Below, piece after piece: positions 26,154-34,006 of a DNA stretch of 64,000 nucleotides; the stretch's first letter is position 1; each line of letters begins with the position of its first letter. The DNA is taken from positions 62,001-126,000 of the forward strand of contig NZ_JAHVKO010000006.1 of assembly GCF_019800665.1 (NCBI RefSeq). The letters are read 5' to 3'. Both the position numbers and the translations under genes were made by a program. The DNA comes from Microbulbifer agarilyticus (GTDB lineage Bacteria > Pseudomonadota > Gammaproteobacteria > Pseudomonadales > Cellvibrionaceae). The notes beneath the pieces were generated by a model. That model did not search any database, was not told where the DNA came from, and saw nothing but the letters and a program-made list of their open reading frames with translations.

Positions 26154-26960
26154 TTGGCTGAGATGATTCTGGAGTTGGACCAGGGGAATACCCGTGGCAA
26201 GTGGCGCTTGCTACGCGTCGCCTCCGCAGGTGCTTCTCAAGTGATTGCGCGTGGGGCGTTTGCGCCGGGCCCCTGGTGGTCCGCCGATCACTTGCCGGAT
26301 GCCTGGTCTCAGCACAGGCCAACGCGAGTTCGCTGTGGCAACGTTGCCGGGGCGGAGGTGGCGCATCAGATCGCCACGCGGTTGAAGCAGGAATTTGCCG
26401 TTCCTGTGGCCTTTGCCCGGGTTTCGCCCGAGTGTGCCGGCGTAACCTGCGCGTATCAGGAGGTTGGCCGCCTGGGGGTGGATCGCTGGTTGGCAGTGCT
26501 GGCGGCCTACGCACGAGATCCCTCGCCGGCCTTGGTGGTGGATTGCGGTAGCGCGGTCACCCTGGATTTATTGGGCGCGGGTGGTCAACACTTGGGCGGT
26601 TACATTGTGCCGGGCCTGGGATTGATGCGACGCGCCCTGTACAGCGACACCGACGCAGTAAAGGTCGATGAGGTGTTCTCCCAGGGAATGCCGCTTGCGC
26701 CAGGCATGAATACCGAACAGGCGGTCAATCATGGACTGCCGTTAATGGTGCTGGGCGCCATTGAGATGGCGCAGCGCGAGTTGCTGCGCCAATTGGCAGC
26801 GGTATCCGGCGAGAAAGCTGGGGCGCCCCGGTTACTGTTTACCGGCGGTGATGGCGCTTTTATCGCCTCGTTGCCCACATCTCCCGCTCAGAGTGCGGTG
26901 GAGGTTCTCGATGAGCTGGTGATGGAGGGCTTGGCATGCGCGGATCTCGAAGAGGTCTAG
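26154..26960 (+). CDS. coaX: Type III pantothenate kinase
   Basis: CoaX phosphorylates pantothenate, the first step of coenzyme A synthesis, without feedback control by CoA. The product is 268 residues. The ASKHA phosphate loop is ELDQGNTRGKWRLL, followed by GVDRWLAVLAA, VVDCGSAVTLDLL, GGYIVPGLGLMRRAL and LLFTGGDGAFI. TTG 26154 has a GAGAG at seven bases and is taken as the start; ATG 26163 (MILELDQGN) also fits the family. It lies between birA and the SPOR gene. Confidence 0.92.
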   Translation: MAEMILELDQGNTRGKWRLLRVASAGASQVIARGAFAPGPWWSADHLPDAWSQHRPTRVRCGNVAGAEVAHQIATRLKQEFAVPVAFARVSPECAGVTCAYQEVGRLGVDRWLAVLAAYARDPSPALVVDCGSAVTLDLLGAGGQHLGGYIVPGLGLMRRALYSDTDAVKVDEVFSQGMPLAPGMNTEQAVNHGLPLMVLGAIEMAQRELLRQLAAVSGEKAGAPRLLFTGGDGAFIASLPTSPAQSAVEVLDELVMEGLACADLEEV

Positions 26961-27077
26961 TGCTCTGCTCTCTCGCCTGTGCTTCCCGCTCAAGCGGGCG
27001 GCAAAGTGTGACTCCGGAGTGTCGCCACTCTGGGCACGGTTTGAATTAATTATGTGGAATAGAACAACGAAGTCCCT

Positions 27078-27818
27078 ATGCGCTGGATATTTTTCTTGTT
27101 AGTGGTTGCAAATCTGGGGTTGTTCGGCTGGTTTATGACCGCCGAGCGTACCCCGGCAAAGACAGTTGTGGTGTCGCAGGCGGATCGCGGCGCTGACACC
27201 ATATCTCTGGTTAGTGAGCTGGACCCTGAAGACTTGGCCGCGCGGGCACCTGCCGCTGCGGCGCAGCCGCCTGTGCCCCCGGTGGCTGAAGCCGACACGG
27301 TCGCAGATCCGCTGTGCACCATGGTCGGGCCGTTTGATGAGGCTTATCAGGGGGAGGATGTGGTGCGCCGCCTGCAGGCGCTGCAGGTCGAGGCGGATTT
27401 GCGCGATATCGAGATGCAGGGGCAAATGCGCTATTGGGTGTACCTGGCACCGTTGAACTCATCCAAGGACGCCTTCCGTAAGCTCCGTGAGCTCCAGGCC
27501 GCGGGGGTGGATAGTTATGTTATCCCCAAGGGGTCGCTGGAGAATGGTATTTCCTTTGGTATTTTTTCCGAGATTGACCGCGCGCAGTCCCTAACCGAGG
27601 AGTTGCGGGCGCGCGGATTTGACGCCGAATACCGCGAAGAGCCGCAAACCTATCTGGAGCGTTGGGTTGTGCTCAGTAGTGCCAGTCCTGCGGTGGATGG
27701 CGGTTCGCCAGAGCTTGTGGGCGAGGAGTTTTGGCAGCAGCTACAGTTGGATTATCCGGATATCGGACGTCGCCAAAACGTGTGTAGTGAGATACGTGAG
27801 GCGGGTGCCGAGCAGTAA
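27078..27818 (+). CDS. SPOR-domain membrane protein
   Basis: The 246-residue protein starts with a single membrane helix (WIFFLLVVANLGLFGWFM), an Ala/Pro-rich stretch, then a sporulation-related (SPOR) repeat around LCTMVGPFDEAYQGEDVVRR and YWVYLAPLNSSKDAFRKLRE. SPOR domains bind denuded peptidoglycan glycan strands at the division site. There is a tail with a WVVLSSASP block. The birA-coaX-SPOR-tRNA order is the same as in other Pseudomonas-like genomes. ATG 27078 sits 117 bases after coaX; the gap contains small GC-rich inverted repeats but no clear terminator. Confidence 0.85.
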   Translation: MRWIFFLLVVANLGLFGWFMTAERTPAKTVVVSQADRGADTISLVSELDPEDLAARAPAAAAQPPVPPVAEADTVADPLCTMVGPFDEAYQGEDVVRRLQALQVEADLRDIEMQGQMRYWVYLAPLNSSKDAFRKLRELQAAGVDSYVIPKGSLENGISFGIFSEIDRAQSLTEELRARGFDAEYREEPQTYLERWVVLSSASPAVDGGSPELVGEEFWQQLQLDYPDIGRRQNVCSEIREAGAEQ

Positions 27819-27862
27819 CAGTGAAATGTCTGCCTGGGGTGAAGAAAAACGACAACAGGCTG

Positions 27863-27891
27863 TTGCGTGTCGTCATCACTTCCCCTAGAAT
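27863..27891 (+). promoter_or_regulatory. Promoter of the tRNA-tufB operon
   Basis: TTGCGT (27863-27868), a 17-base spacer and TAGAAT (27886-27891) are followed by a GC-rich discriminator (CCCGCC). This is the layout of stable-RNA promoters subject to stringent control, and it stands about 90 bases before the first tRNA. Confidence 0.65.
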
Positions 27892-27981
27892 CCCGCCTCC
27901 ACTTCAGGGGGGATCAACAACCTTTGAAGTGAGTGAGCCCTCGGGTTTCACAGAGAGGCCGCAAGGCTTCGTTTTGGAGAT

Positions 27982-28057
27982 GCTGACGTAGCTCAGTTGG
28001 TAGAGCAGCTGACTTGTAATCAGCCGGTCGGGGGTTCGACTCCTCTCGTCAGCTCCA
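27982..28057 (+). tRNA. tRNA-Thr (anticodon TGT)
   Basis: The 76-base gene folds as a cloverleaf with acceptor arms GCTGACG and CGTCAGC, anticodon TGT in the loop of CTGACTTGTAATCAG, a TTCGA T-loop and an encoded CCA end. It is the first of four tRNAs leading into tufB. Confidence 0.97.
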
Positions 28058-28168
28058 TCTCTATCCTGTTCCACAGGTTGCTGAAGAAGTTCAGTTAAGT
28101 GTGTGAATTTTAAGGAAAAACTTGTTGACATCGATCGGGTCGCTGTAGAAAATACGCACCGCTTTCGA

Positions 28169-28252
28169 GCAGGGGTTCCCGAGTGGCCAAAGGGATCAGA
28201 CTGTAAATCTGACGCGCAAGCTTCGGTGGTTCGAATCCACCCCCCTGCACCA
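28169..28252 (+). tRNA. tRNA-Tyr (anticodon GTA)
   Basis: An 84-base class II tRNA with a long variable arm, acceptor arms GCAGGGG and CCCCTGC, anticodon GTA at 28203-28205 and an encoded CCA end. Confidence 0.97.
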
Positions 28253-28332
28253 TTATTTAGATGCCTGTGTGCTGGCATCGAGGCCGGAAGAGGTTGTTGC
28301 TCTTTTGGTTGGAGGTTTTCGCACGCGATAGC

Positions 28333-28406
<74 letters not shown>

Positions 28407-28514
28407 TTCCATTGTGTGGAGCCTGCTTGGAAAGGTATTTGGAAATTGCAGCTTAGGTTGCAAGAAAGCAGGCGGCCCCGCCTGCGCCGGCTGGATTGCC
28501 GGTAGTTGGAGTAA

Positions 28515-28589
28515 GCTCATGTAGCTCAGGGGTAGAGCACACCCTTGGTAAGGGTGAGGTCGGCGGTTCAAATCCGCCCATGAGCTCCA
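28515..28589 (+). tRNA. tRNA-Thr (anticodon GGT)
   Basis: A 75-base cloverleaf with acceptor arms GCTCATG and CATGAGC, anticodon GGT at 28547-28549 and an encoded CCA end. The order Thr-Tyr-Gly-Thr-tufB is the classical gammaproteobacterial arrangement. Confidence 0.97.
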
Positions 28590-28596
28590 TTATTCG

Positions 28597-28626
28597 TAAC
28601 CGCGGTGGCCTGTGTCTCCGCGGTTA
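28597..28626 (+). other. Hairpin between the last tRNA and tufB
   Basis: TAACCGCGG and CCGCGGTTA pair perfectly around a 12-base loop, eight bases after tRNA-Thr(GGT). It probably serves in processing the tRNA-mRNA transcript or as a partial terminator; only a weak T-rich stretch follows. Confidence 0.5.
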
Positions 28627-28744
28627 TTTGTATCCGGGTTTTGCGTTGTTGCGGCCTGGGTGCAAAAGGCTCCCGAGCGGATTTCCGGGGGTTTTTCTTG
28701 GTAAGGCCGCGAGTGCGGTTCACGCTTATATTGGGAGGCCCGCA

Positions 28745-29938
28745 ATGGGAAAAGAAAAGTTTGAACGTTCCAAGCCCCACGTAAACGTGGGCACCATCGG
28801 TCACGTTGACCACGGTAAAACCACTCTGACTGCTGCACTGACTCGCGTATGTGCAGAAGTATGGGGCGGCGACGCTGTTGCTTTCGACGGTATCGACAAC
28901 GCTCCGGAAGAGCGTGAGCGTGGTATCACCATCGCAACCTCTCACGTTGAATACGAGTCCCCGACCCGTCACTACGCACACGTGGATTGCCCGGGACACG
29001 CCGACTACGTTAAGAACATGATCACCGGTGCTGCTCAGATGGACGGCGCTATCCTGGTATGTTCCGCAGCTGACGGCCCCATGCCGCAGACTCGTGAGCA
29101 CATCCTGCTGTCCCGTCAGGTAGGTGTACCTTACATCGTGGTATTCCTGAACAAAGCCGACATGGTTGACGACGAAGAGCTGCTGGAACTGGTTGAGATG
29201 GAAGTTCGTGAACTTCTGGACCAGTACGAGTTCCCGGGTGACGACACCCCGATCATCGTTGGTTCCGCTCTGATGGCGCTGAACGGCGAAGACGACAACG
29301 AAATGGGTACCACCGCTGTTAAGAAGCTGGTTGAAACCCTGGACGAGTACATTCCGGAGCCGGAGCGTGCGGTAGACCAGCCGTTCCTGATGCCGATCGA
29401 AGACGTATTCTCCATCTCCGGTCGTGGTACCGTAGTTACCGGTCGTGTTGAGCGTGGTGTTATCAACACTGGTGACGAGATCGAGATCGTTGGTATCAAG
29501 GAAACCACTACTACTACCTGTACTGGTGTAGAGATGTTCCGCAAGCTGCTGGACGAAGGTCGCGCTGGTGAGAACATTGGTGCGCTGCTGCGTGGTACCA
29601 AGCGTGACGAAGTTGAGCGTGGTCAGGTTCTGGCTAAGCCGGGTTCCATCACCCCGCACACCAAGTTCGAAGCAGAAGTGTACGTACTGTCCAAGGACGA
29701 AGGTGGTCGTCATACCCCGTTCTTCAAAGGCTACCGTCCTCAGTTCTACTTCCGTACCACCGACGTAACTGGTGCGTGTGAACTGCCAGAAGGTACCGAG
29801 ATGGTAATGCCAGGCGATAACGTTCAGATGACCGTTACCCTGATTGCGCCGATCGCAATGGAAGATGGTCTGCGCTTCGCGATCCGCGAAGGTGGCCGTA
29901 CCGTTGGTGCTGGCGTTGTAGCCAAAATCATCGAGTAA
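28745..29938 (+). CDS. tufB: Elongation factor Tu (copy 1)
   Basis: EF-Tu carries aminoacyl-tRNA to the ribosome as a GTP complex. The 397-residue product begins [19 protein letters not shown]; GTPase motifs are GHVDHGKTT (P-loop), [12 protein letters not shown] (G3) and NKADMVDD (G4). ATG 28745 is chosen because it matches the family N-terminus, has GGGAGG upstream, and equals copy 2; the frame is open further upstream through the tRNA but that part is not coding. The protein is identical to the copy at 45939. Only seven synonymous differences are seen between the genes, all from codon 255 onward. It is cotranscribed with the four tRNAs. Confidence 0.98.
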   Translation: MGKEKFERSKPHVNVGTIGHVDHGKTTLTAALTRVCAEVWGGDAVAFDGIDNAPEERERGITIATSHVEYESPTRHYAHVDCPGHADYVKNMITGAAQMDGAILVCSAADGPMPQTREHILLSRQVGVPYIVVFLNKADMVDDEELLELVEMEVRELLDQYEFPGDDTPIIVGSALMALNGEDDNEMGTTAVKKLVETLDEYIPEPERAVDQPFLMPIEDVFSISGRGTVVTGRVERGVINTGDEIEIVGIKETTTTTCTGVEMFRKLLDEGRAGENIGALLRGTKRDEVERGQVLAKPGSITPHTKFEAEVYVLSKDEGGRHTPFFKGYRPQFYFRTTDVTGACELPEGTEMVMPGDNVQMTVTLIAPIAMEDGLRFAIREGGRTVGAGVVAKIIE

Positions 29939-29948
29939 TCGGTGAAAG

Positions 29949-29979
29949 GCGCGACTACAATGTGAATCTGTAGTCGCGC
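29949..29979 (+). terminator. Hairpin terminator-like structure after tufB
   Basis: An 11-base perfect stem (GCGCGACTACA with its complement) and a nine-base loop lie ten bases after the tufB stop. The T-run is poor (TTGC), so termination would be weak or the hairpin protects the 3' end. Confidence 0.55.
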
Positions 29980-30007
29980 TTGCAAATGCTGGGGTCGGTG
30001 GTATGAT
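29980..30007 (+). promoter_or_regulatory. Promoter of tRNA-Trp, secE and nusG
   Basis: TTGCAA (29980-29985), a 16-base spacer and TATGAT (30002-30007), followed by a GC-rich discriminator CCGCCCC. It stands about 50 bases before tRNA-Trp and fits a stable-RNA promoter. Confidence 0.65.
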
Positions 30008-30058
30008 CCGCCCCTCATTTTTTCCGGAGATGGCGCAGTCTGCCTCCGGAAGTGTTCC

Positions 30059-30134
30059 AGGCCAGTAGTTCAATTGGTAGAGCATCGGTCTCCAAAACCG
30101 ACTGTTGGGGGTTCGAGTCCCTCCTGGCCTGCCA
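30059..30134 (+). tRNA. tRNA-Trp (anticodon CCA)
   Basis: A 76-base cloverleaf with acceptor arms AGGCCAG and CTGGCCT, anticodon CCA in the loop of CGGTCTCCAAAACCG, and an encoded CCA end. It lies between tufB and secE as in related gammaproteobacteria. Confidence 0.97.
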
Positions 30135-30251
30135 ACTTTCAGATGCCCGCAAGGGGCCTGCAGTTGGGCTATCCTGTACTGCTGTCGCTCTTTGTGGTCG
30201 TAGGCAATAAAGGCGCCTTGCAGTATCTGGGCGCACTAAAGGCTTCTTTGT

Positions 30252-30620
30252 ATGAATGCAAAAGTAGAGGCGAAAACCTTTCGTCTTGACGGCCTCAAGT
30301 GGCTGGTAGTCGTGGCGTTGATTGGCGCTGCAGTTGCCGGTAATTCCTACTACGCCGAAATTCCCCTGTTGTATCGTGTGCTGGCAATCGTTGCGCTTTG
30401 CTTGGTTGCGGTATTTGTTGCAGTGCAGACCGAGAAGGGTAATGCCTTCTGGAATCTGCTGCGGGAAGCGCAAAATGAAGTGCGCCGCGTAGTATGGCCG
30501 ACCCGTCAAGAAGCAACCCAGACCACCCTGATCGTGGTTGTGTTTGTGCTGCTGATGGCGGTCATTCTCTGGGCGTTGGACTCCGGTCTTGGCTGGATTG
30601 CTTCCAAGATCATTGGCTAA
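30252..30620 (+). CDS. secE: Preprotein translocase subunit SecE
   Basis: SecE is the clamp subunit of the SecYEG channel in the inner membrane. The 122-residue product has three membrane helices (WLVVVALIGAAVAGN, VLAIVALCLVAVFVAV, LIVVVFVLLMAVILWALD) like E. coli SecE. The conserved cytosolic block EAQNEVRRVVWPTRQEATQ precedes the last helix. It is followed ten bases later by nusG. Confidence 0.96.
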   Translation: MNAKVEAKTFRLDGLKWLVVVALIGAAVAGNSYYAEIPLLYRVLAIVALCLVAVFVAVQTEKGNAFWNLLREAQNEVRRVVWPTRQEATQTTLIVVVFVLLMAVILWALDSGLGWIASKIIG

Positions 30621-30630
30621 AGGTTAATCC

Positions 30631-31164
30631 ATGGCAAAGCATTGGTATGTGGTTCAGGCCTACTCCGGCTATGAGAAGCGTGTAAAGACTTCTCTGAAGG
30701 AGCGCATTGAGCTGCACGAAATGGACCACCTCTTTGGTGAGGTGCTGGTGCCCACCGAGGAAGTGGTGGAAATGCGTGCCGGCCAAAAGCGCAAGAGTGA
30801 GCGTAAATTCTTCCCCGGTTACGTGCTGGTGGAAATGGAGTTGAACGACGACACCTGGCACCTGGTTAAAGAGACCCCTCGTGTGCTGGGCTTTATTGGC
30901 GGCAAGGCGGACAAGCCGGCGCCAATCACCGATCGTGAAGCTCAGGCGATTCTGAATCGCATCGACGACTCTGTTGATAAGCCCAAGCCCAAGACGCTGT
31001 TCGAGCCGGGTGAAATGGTGCGTGTTATCGACGGTCCGTTTAATGATTTCAATGGTGTGGTTGAGGAAGTCAACTACGAGAAGAGCCGCCTGCGGGTGGC
31101 GGTGTTGATCTTCGGTCGCTCCACACCAGTAGAGCTGGAATTCAGCCAGGTAGAAAAGAGCTGA
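30631..31164 (+). CDS. nusG: Transcription termination/antitermination protein NusG
   Basis: NusG binds RNA polymerase near the clamp and couples it to Rho or to the ribosome. The 177-residue protein has the NGN domain ([41 protein letters not shown]) and the C-terminal KOW domain ([19 protein letters not shown]). It shares a transcript with secE; the gap to rplK holds a hairpin. Confidence 0.97.
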   Translation: MAKHWYVVQAYSGYEKRVKTSLKERIELHEMDHLFGEVLVPTEEVVEMRAGQKRKSERKFFPGYVLVEMELNDDTWHLVKETPRVLGFIGGKADKPAPITDREAQAILNRIDDSVDKPKPKTLFEPGEMVRVIDGPFNDFNGVVEEVNYEKSRLRVAVLIFGRSTPVELEFSQVEKS

Positions 31165-31184
31165 TTTCGAGCTGAAAGGATTCG

Positions 31185-31215
31185 GCCCTCTTTCGTTTCG
31201 GCGGAAGAGGGCTTT
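31185..31215 (+). terminator. Weak terminator-like hairpin after nusG
   Basis: GCCCTCTT (31185-31192) pairs with AAGAGGGC (31205-31212), with three T residues after it. It lies 20 bases after nusG and may separate secE-nusG from the rplK operon, though readthrough is likely. Confidence 0.55.
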
Positions 31216-31339
31216 CGCGTCCCTGAAAGCCCAGTGCTGAAAATGCCCTGGCCTGATGGGAAAACAGGGGAGCTGAGCGTTGCACGTTTGTATAAGTGTA
31301 CAGCGCAGGCGCTAATACCCAGTTAAAGAGGAAGCTGTA

Positions 31340-31771
31340 ATGGCTAAGAAAGTAGAAGCTTACATCAAGCTGCAAGTTAAGGCCGGTCAGGCCAACCCAA
31401 GCCCCCCCGTTGGTCCTGCACTGGGCCAGCACGGCGTGAACATCATGGAGTTCTGTAAAGCGTTTAACGCACAGACCCAGAGCCTGGAGCCAGGCCTGCC
31501 GGTACCGGTAGTGATCTCCGTTTACAACGATCGCTCCTTCACCTTCATCATGAAGTCGCCGCCCGCGTCGGTTCTGCTGCGCAAGGCTGCCAAGATCAAG
31601 AGCGGTTCCGGCCGTCCGAACACCGAGAAAGTCGGTAAAGTGACCCGCGCTCAGATCGAAGAAATCGTTGAAATGAAAAAAGCAGACCTGACTGCCTCCG
31701 ATATGGATGCAGCGGTGCGCACCATCGCTGGTTCTGCTCGCAGTGCCGGTATCGAAGTGGAGGGTCTGTAA
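31340..31771 (+). CDS. rplK: 50S ribosomal protein L11
   Basis: L11 binds the GTPase-associated centre of 23S rRNA and is needed for the RelA response. The 143-residue product has the family motifs [20 protein letters not shown] and [13 protein letters not shown], and the C-terminal rRNA-binding domain ([19 protein letters not shown]). It is preceded by 175 bases that carry the hairpin after nusG and an unassigned promoter. Its TAA is directly followed by the GTG of rplA. Confidence 0.98.
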   Translation: MAKKVEAYIKLQVKAGQANPSPPVGPALGQHGVNIMEFCKAFNAQTQSLEPGLPVPVVISVYNDRSFTFIMKSPPASVLLRKAAKIKSGSGRPNTEKVGKVTRAQIEEIVEMKKADLTASDMDAAVRTIAGSARSAGIEVEGL

Positions 31772-32470
31772 GTGGCTAAATTGACCAAGCGTCAGCGCGC
31801 AATGGCTGAAAAACTGGAAGCTGGCAAGGCTTACGGTATCGACGAAGCAGTAGCGCTGCTGAAAGAATTCTCCAAGGTTAAGTTCTCCGAAACCGTGGAC
31901 GCAGCGATCAATCTGGGTATTGATCCGCGTAAATCCGACCAGGCTGTTCGTGGCGCGACCACTCTGCCACACGGTACCGGTAAAGAAGTACGTGTTGCTG
32001 TATTCACCCAGGGTGCCAACGCCGACGCCGCGAAAGAAGCTGGCGCTGACATCGTTGGTATGGACGAACTGGCAGCAGAAGTTAAAGCTGGCAAGATGGA
32101 TTTCGACGTAGTTGTGGCCTCTCCGGATGCTATGCGCGTCGTTGGCCAGCTGGGTCAGATCCTCGGCCCGCGTGGCCTGATGCCGAACCCAAAAACCGGC
32201 ACCGTTACCCCGGACGTAGCGACTGCGGTTAAGAATGCTAAAGCTGGTCAGGTGCGTTTCCGCGCTGACAAAGGCGGCATCGTGCACGGTGGTATCGGCA
32301 AGGTTGCTTTCGACGTAAACGCGCTGAAAGAAAACCTGGAAGCACTGGTTGCTGACCTGAAGAAGGCCAAGCCGGCTTCTGCCAAGGGCGTGTATCTGAA
32401 GAAGATCACCCTGAGCACCACCATGGGCCCGGGTCTGACCATCGACCAGGCTACTCTGGACGTTAAGTAA
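31772..32470 (+). CDS. rplA: 50S ribosomal protein L1
   Basis: L1 forms the mobile L1 stalk at the ribosomal E site and, in E. coli, represses its own operon by binding the rplK leader. The 232-residue protein has [26 protein letters not shown] [33 protein letters not shown] and [14 protein letters not shown]. The start is a GTG placed directly after the rplK stop, without a gap, so translation is coupled. Confidence 0.98.
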   Translation: MAKLTKRQRAMAEKLEAGKAYGIDEAVALLKEFSKVKFSETVDAAINLGIDPRKSDQAVRGATTLPHGTGKEVRVAVFTQGANADAAKEAGADIVGMDELAAEVKAGKMDFDVVVASPDAMRVVGQLGQILGPRGLMPNPKTGTVTPDVATAVKNAKAGQVRFRADKGGIVHGGIGKVAFDVNALKENLEALVADLKKAKPASAKGVYLKKITLSTTMGPGLTIDQATLDVK

Positions 32471-32502
32471 TTAGCGCCAGATTGTAAAAGAACTTTGGGG
32501 TT

Positions 32503-32640
32503 CGCCGCAGCGCCTAGGCAATGCGGCGGGCCGTCAAAGACCGTAGGTGCGGTGGGTATTTGAGGTTTAAATGCTCCCTGCTTAATCCGCGCTCCGGCCA
32601 GGTTGGCCGCTAGGTTTTACACCGAGGAGTGCGAGCCTAC
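32503..32640 (+). promoter_or_regulatory. Structured rplJ leader (candidate L10-binding region)
   Basis: The 278 bases between rplA and rplJ hold at least two perfect hairpins: CGCCGCA with TGCGGCG (32503-32528) and CGGCCA with TGGCCG (32595-32609). In other bacteria the leader of rplJ is bound by the L10-L12 complex, which represses the operon. The position and structure fit, but the exact L10 site is not identified. Confidence 0.5.
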
Positions 32641-32659
32641 GCAGACGGTGTTGCCCAAA

Positions 32660-32675
32660 CCAGTATTTTTACTGG
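32660..32675 (+). other. Small perfect hairpin in the rplJ leader
   Basis: CCAGTA and TACTGG pair around TTTT, 25 bases before the attenuator-like hairpin, and may compete with it for pairing. Confidence 0.45.
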
Positions 32676-32699
32676 ATTTGAGCTTTTTGCACCGGAACG

Positions 32700-32729
32700 G
32701 ATTGGGTTCATTTGACCCCAATCTTTTTT
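32700..32729 (+). terminator. Attenuator-like terminator before rplJ
   Basis: GATTGGG (32700-32706) pairs with CCCAATC (32717-32723), followed by six T residues (32724-32729), ending 19 bases before the rplJ start. An intrinsic terminator between the leader and rplJ suggests transcription attenuation, possibly linked to L10 binding upstream. Confidence 0.7.
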
Positions 32730-32748
32730 CAAATCCAGGAGTGACACT

Positions 32749-33243
32749 ATGGCTATTGGACTCGTAGACAAGAAAGCGATTGTCGCGGAAGTCCAGCAGG
32801 CTGCTGAGGGTGCTCTGTCTGCGGTTGTTGCGGATTCCCGTGGCGTAACCGTGAATGACATGACTGCCCTGCGCAAAGAGGCTCGCGAGAACGGCGTTTG
32901 GTTGAAAGTCGTCCGCAATACTCTGGCGCGTCGCGCTCTGGCCGGTACCGAATTCGAATGTCTGATCGAGACGTTCGTAGGTCCCAGCATCATTGCTTTC
33001 TCTAACGAACACCCGGGTGCCGGCGCGCGCATCCTAAAGGCGTTCGCAAAAGACAATGAAAAGCTGGAGCTGAAAGGTGCCGCCTTCGAAGGCGTAGCGA
33101 CTGACATCGCTCTGTTGGCAAGCCTGCCGACTTACGATGAAGCAATCGCTAAGCTGATGAGCTGCATGAAAGAAGCATCCGCTGGCAAACTGGTTCGCAC
33201 TATTGCGGCCGTTCGCGACCAGAAAGAGCAGGAAGCTGCTTAA
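32749..33243 (+). CDS. rplJ: 50S ribosomal protein L10
   Basis: L10 anchors the L7/L12 stalk to the large subunit. The 164-residue protein begins [19 protein letters not shown], with the rRNA-binding [32 protein letters not shown] block and a C-terminal helix for L12 dimers ([16 protein letters not shown]). CAGGAG lies seven bases before ATG 32749. It starts the rplJL-rpoBC transcript, which has a structured leader. Confidence 0.98.
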   Translation: MAIGLVDKKAIVAEVQQAAEGALSAVVADSRGVTVNDMTALRKEARENGVWLKVVRNTLARRALAGTEFECLIETFVGPSIIAFSNEHPGAGARILKAFAKDNEKLELKGAAFEGVATDIALLASLPTYDEAIAKLMSCMKEASAGKLVRTIAAVRDQKEQEAA

Positions 33244-33331
33244 TAGTTTCGCAAAAAGCGAAATGGCAGTTATCCACTTTTTATAGAAATTACGAGCAGT
33301 TTCCTGCTCACACGAAATCAGGTACTAACTC

Positions 33332-33700
33332 ATGTCTCTGACTAAAGAAGATATCATCAATGCGATCGCCGAAATGTCCGTTAAGGACGTTGTTGAGCTG
33401 ATCGAAGCTATGGAAGAGAAGTTCGGCGTAACCGCAGCTGCTGCTGTTATGGCTGGCCCGGCTGGCGGCGAAGCTGCTGCAGAAGAGAAAGACGAATTCG
33501 ACGTAATTCTGTCCTCTGCTGGCGACAAGAAAGTAAACGTGATCAAAGCTGTTCGCGGCATCACCGGTCTGGGCCTGAAAGAAGCCAAGGCGCTGGTAGA
33601 CGGTGCTCCGAGCCCGCTGAAAGAAGGCGTTTCCAAAGACGAAGCCGAAGCAGCCAAGAAAGAGCTGGAAGAAGCTGGCGCTACCGTAGAACTGAAGTAA
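33332..33700 (+). CDS. rplL: 50S ribosomal protein L7/L12
   Basis: L7/L12 is the stalk protein that recruits translational GTPases, present in several dimers per ribosome. The 122-residue protein has the N-terminal dimerisation domain ([20 protein letters not shown]), an Ala/Gly-rich hinge, and the C-terminal domain ([40 protein letters not shown]). It is followed by the processing hairpin and attenuator before rpoB. Confidence 0.98.
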   Translation: MSLTKEDIINAIAEMSVKDVVELIEAMEEKFGVTAAAAVMAGPAGGEAAAEEKDEFDVILSSAGDKKVNVIKAVRGITGLGLKEAKALVDGAPSPLKEGVSKDEAEAAKKELEEAGATVELK

Positions 33701-33717
33701 TTCGGTTTTACACACTA

Positions 33718-33749
33718 CCGCCGGTAGCCGATCAGTCGGTTGCTGGCGG
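33718..33749 (+). other. Long hairpin between rplL and rpoB (candidate RNase III site)
   Basis: A 14-base stem (33718-33731 with 33736-33749) with three G-U pairs and loop TCAG lies 17 bases after rplL. E. coli has an RNase III cleavage hairpin at the same place, so a processing role is plausible. Confidence 0.6.
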
Positions 33750-33750
33750 A

Positions 33751-33783
33751 AAGGCTGGTGGACTTTTGTCCGCCGGCCTTTTT
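33751..33783 (+). terminator. Attenuator between rplL and rpoB
   Basis: A 13-base stem (33751-33763 with 33768-33780, two G-U pairs), loop TTTT, then five T residues (33779-33783). In E. coli an attenuator at this place lets about one in five polymerases pass into rpoBC, keeping polymerase subunits below ribosomal protein levels. The remaining 223 bases to rpoB show no gene. Confidence 0.8.
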
Positions 33784-34006
33784 GCCGTTTGCAGCATGGG
33801 GCTTTTCCCGCCACTGGTGAGGAACAGGTCGCAGCGTAAACGGCAAACAAACCGAGAGGTTTGTGCACAGGGTGGAATGTTTTTTGGTCAGTCCTTAAAG
33901 CGTAGCGCAATGTGCAGAGACTTCTCGCCCGGATGGGCTGCGTAACGTCAGATTGCTGACCGTAGCTCTGATGAAGTCTTGTCACCGATCAAGCTGGGGA
34001 ATATGA

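Noticed and set aside
28496..28744. An N-terminal extension of EF-Tu reading through the tRNA-Thr gene
   Set aside because: The frame is open but overlaps a tRNA; the second tuf copy and the family fix the start at 28745.
31280..31318. Possible rplK promoter (TTGCAC with TATAAG or TAATAC)
   Set aside because: The spacing between the candidate elements does not fit a sigma-70 promoter.
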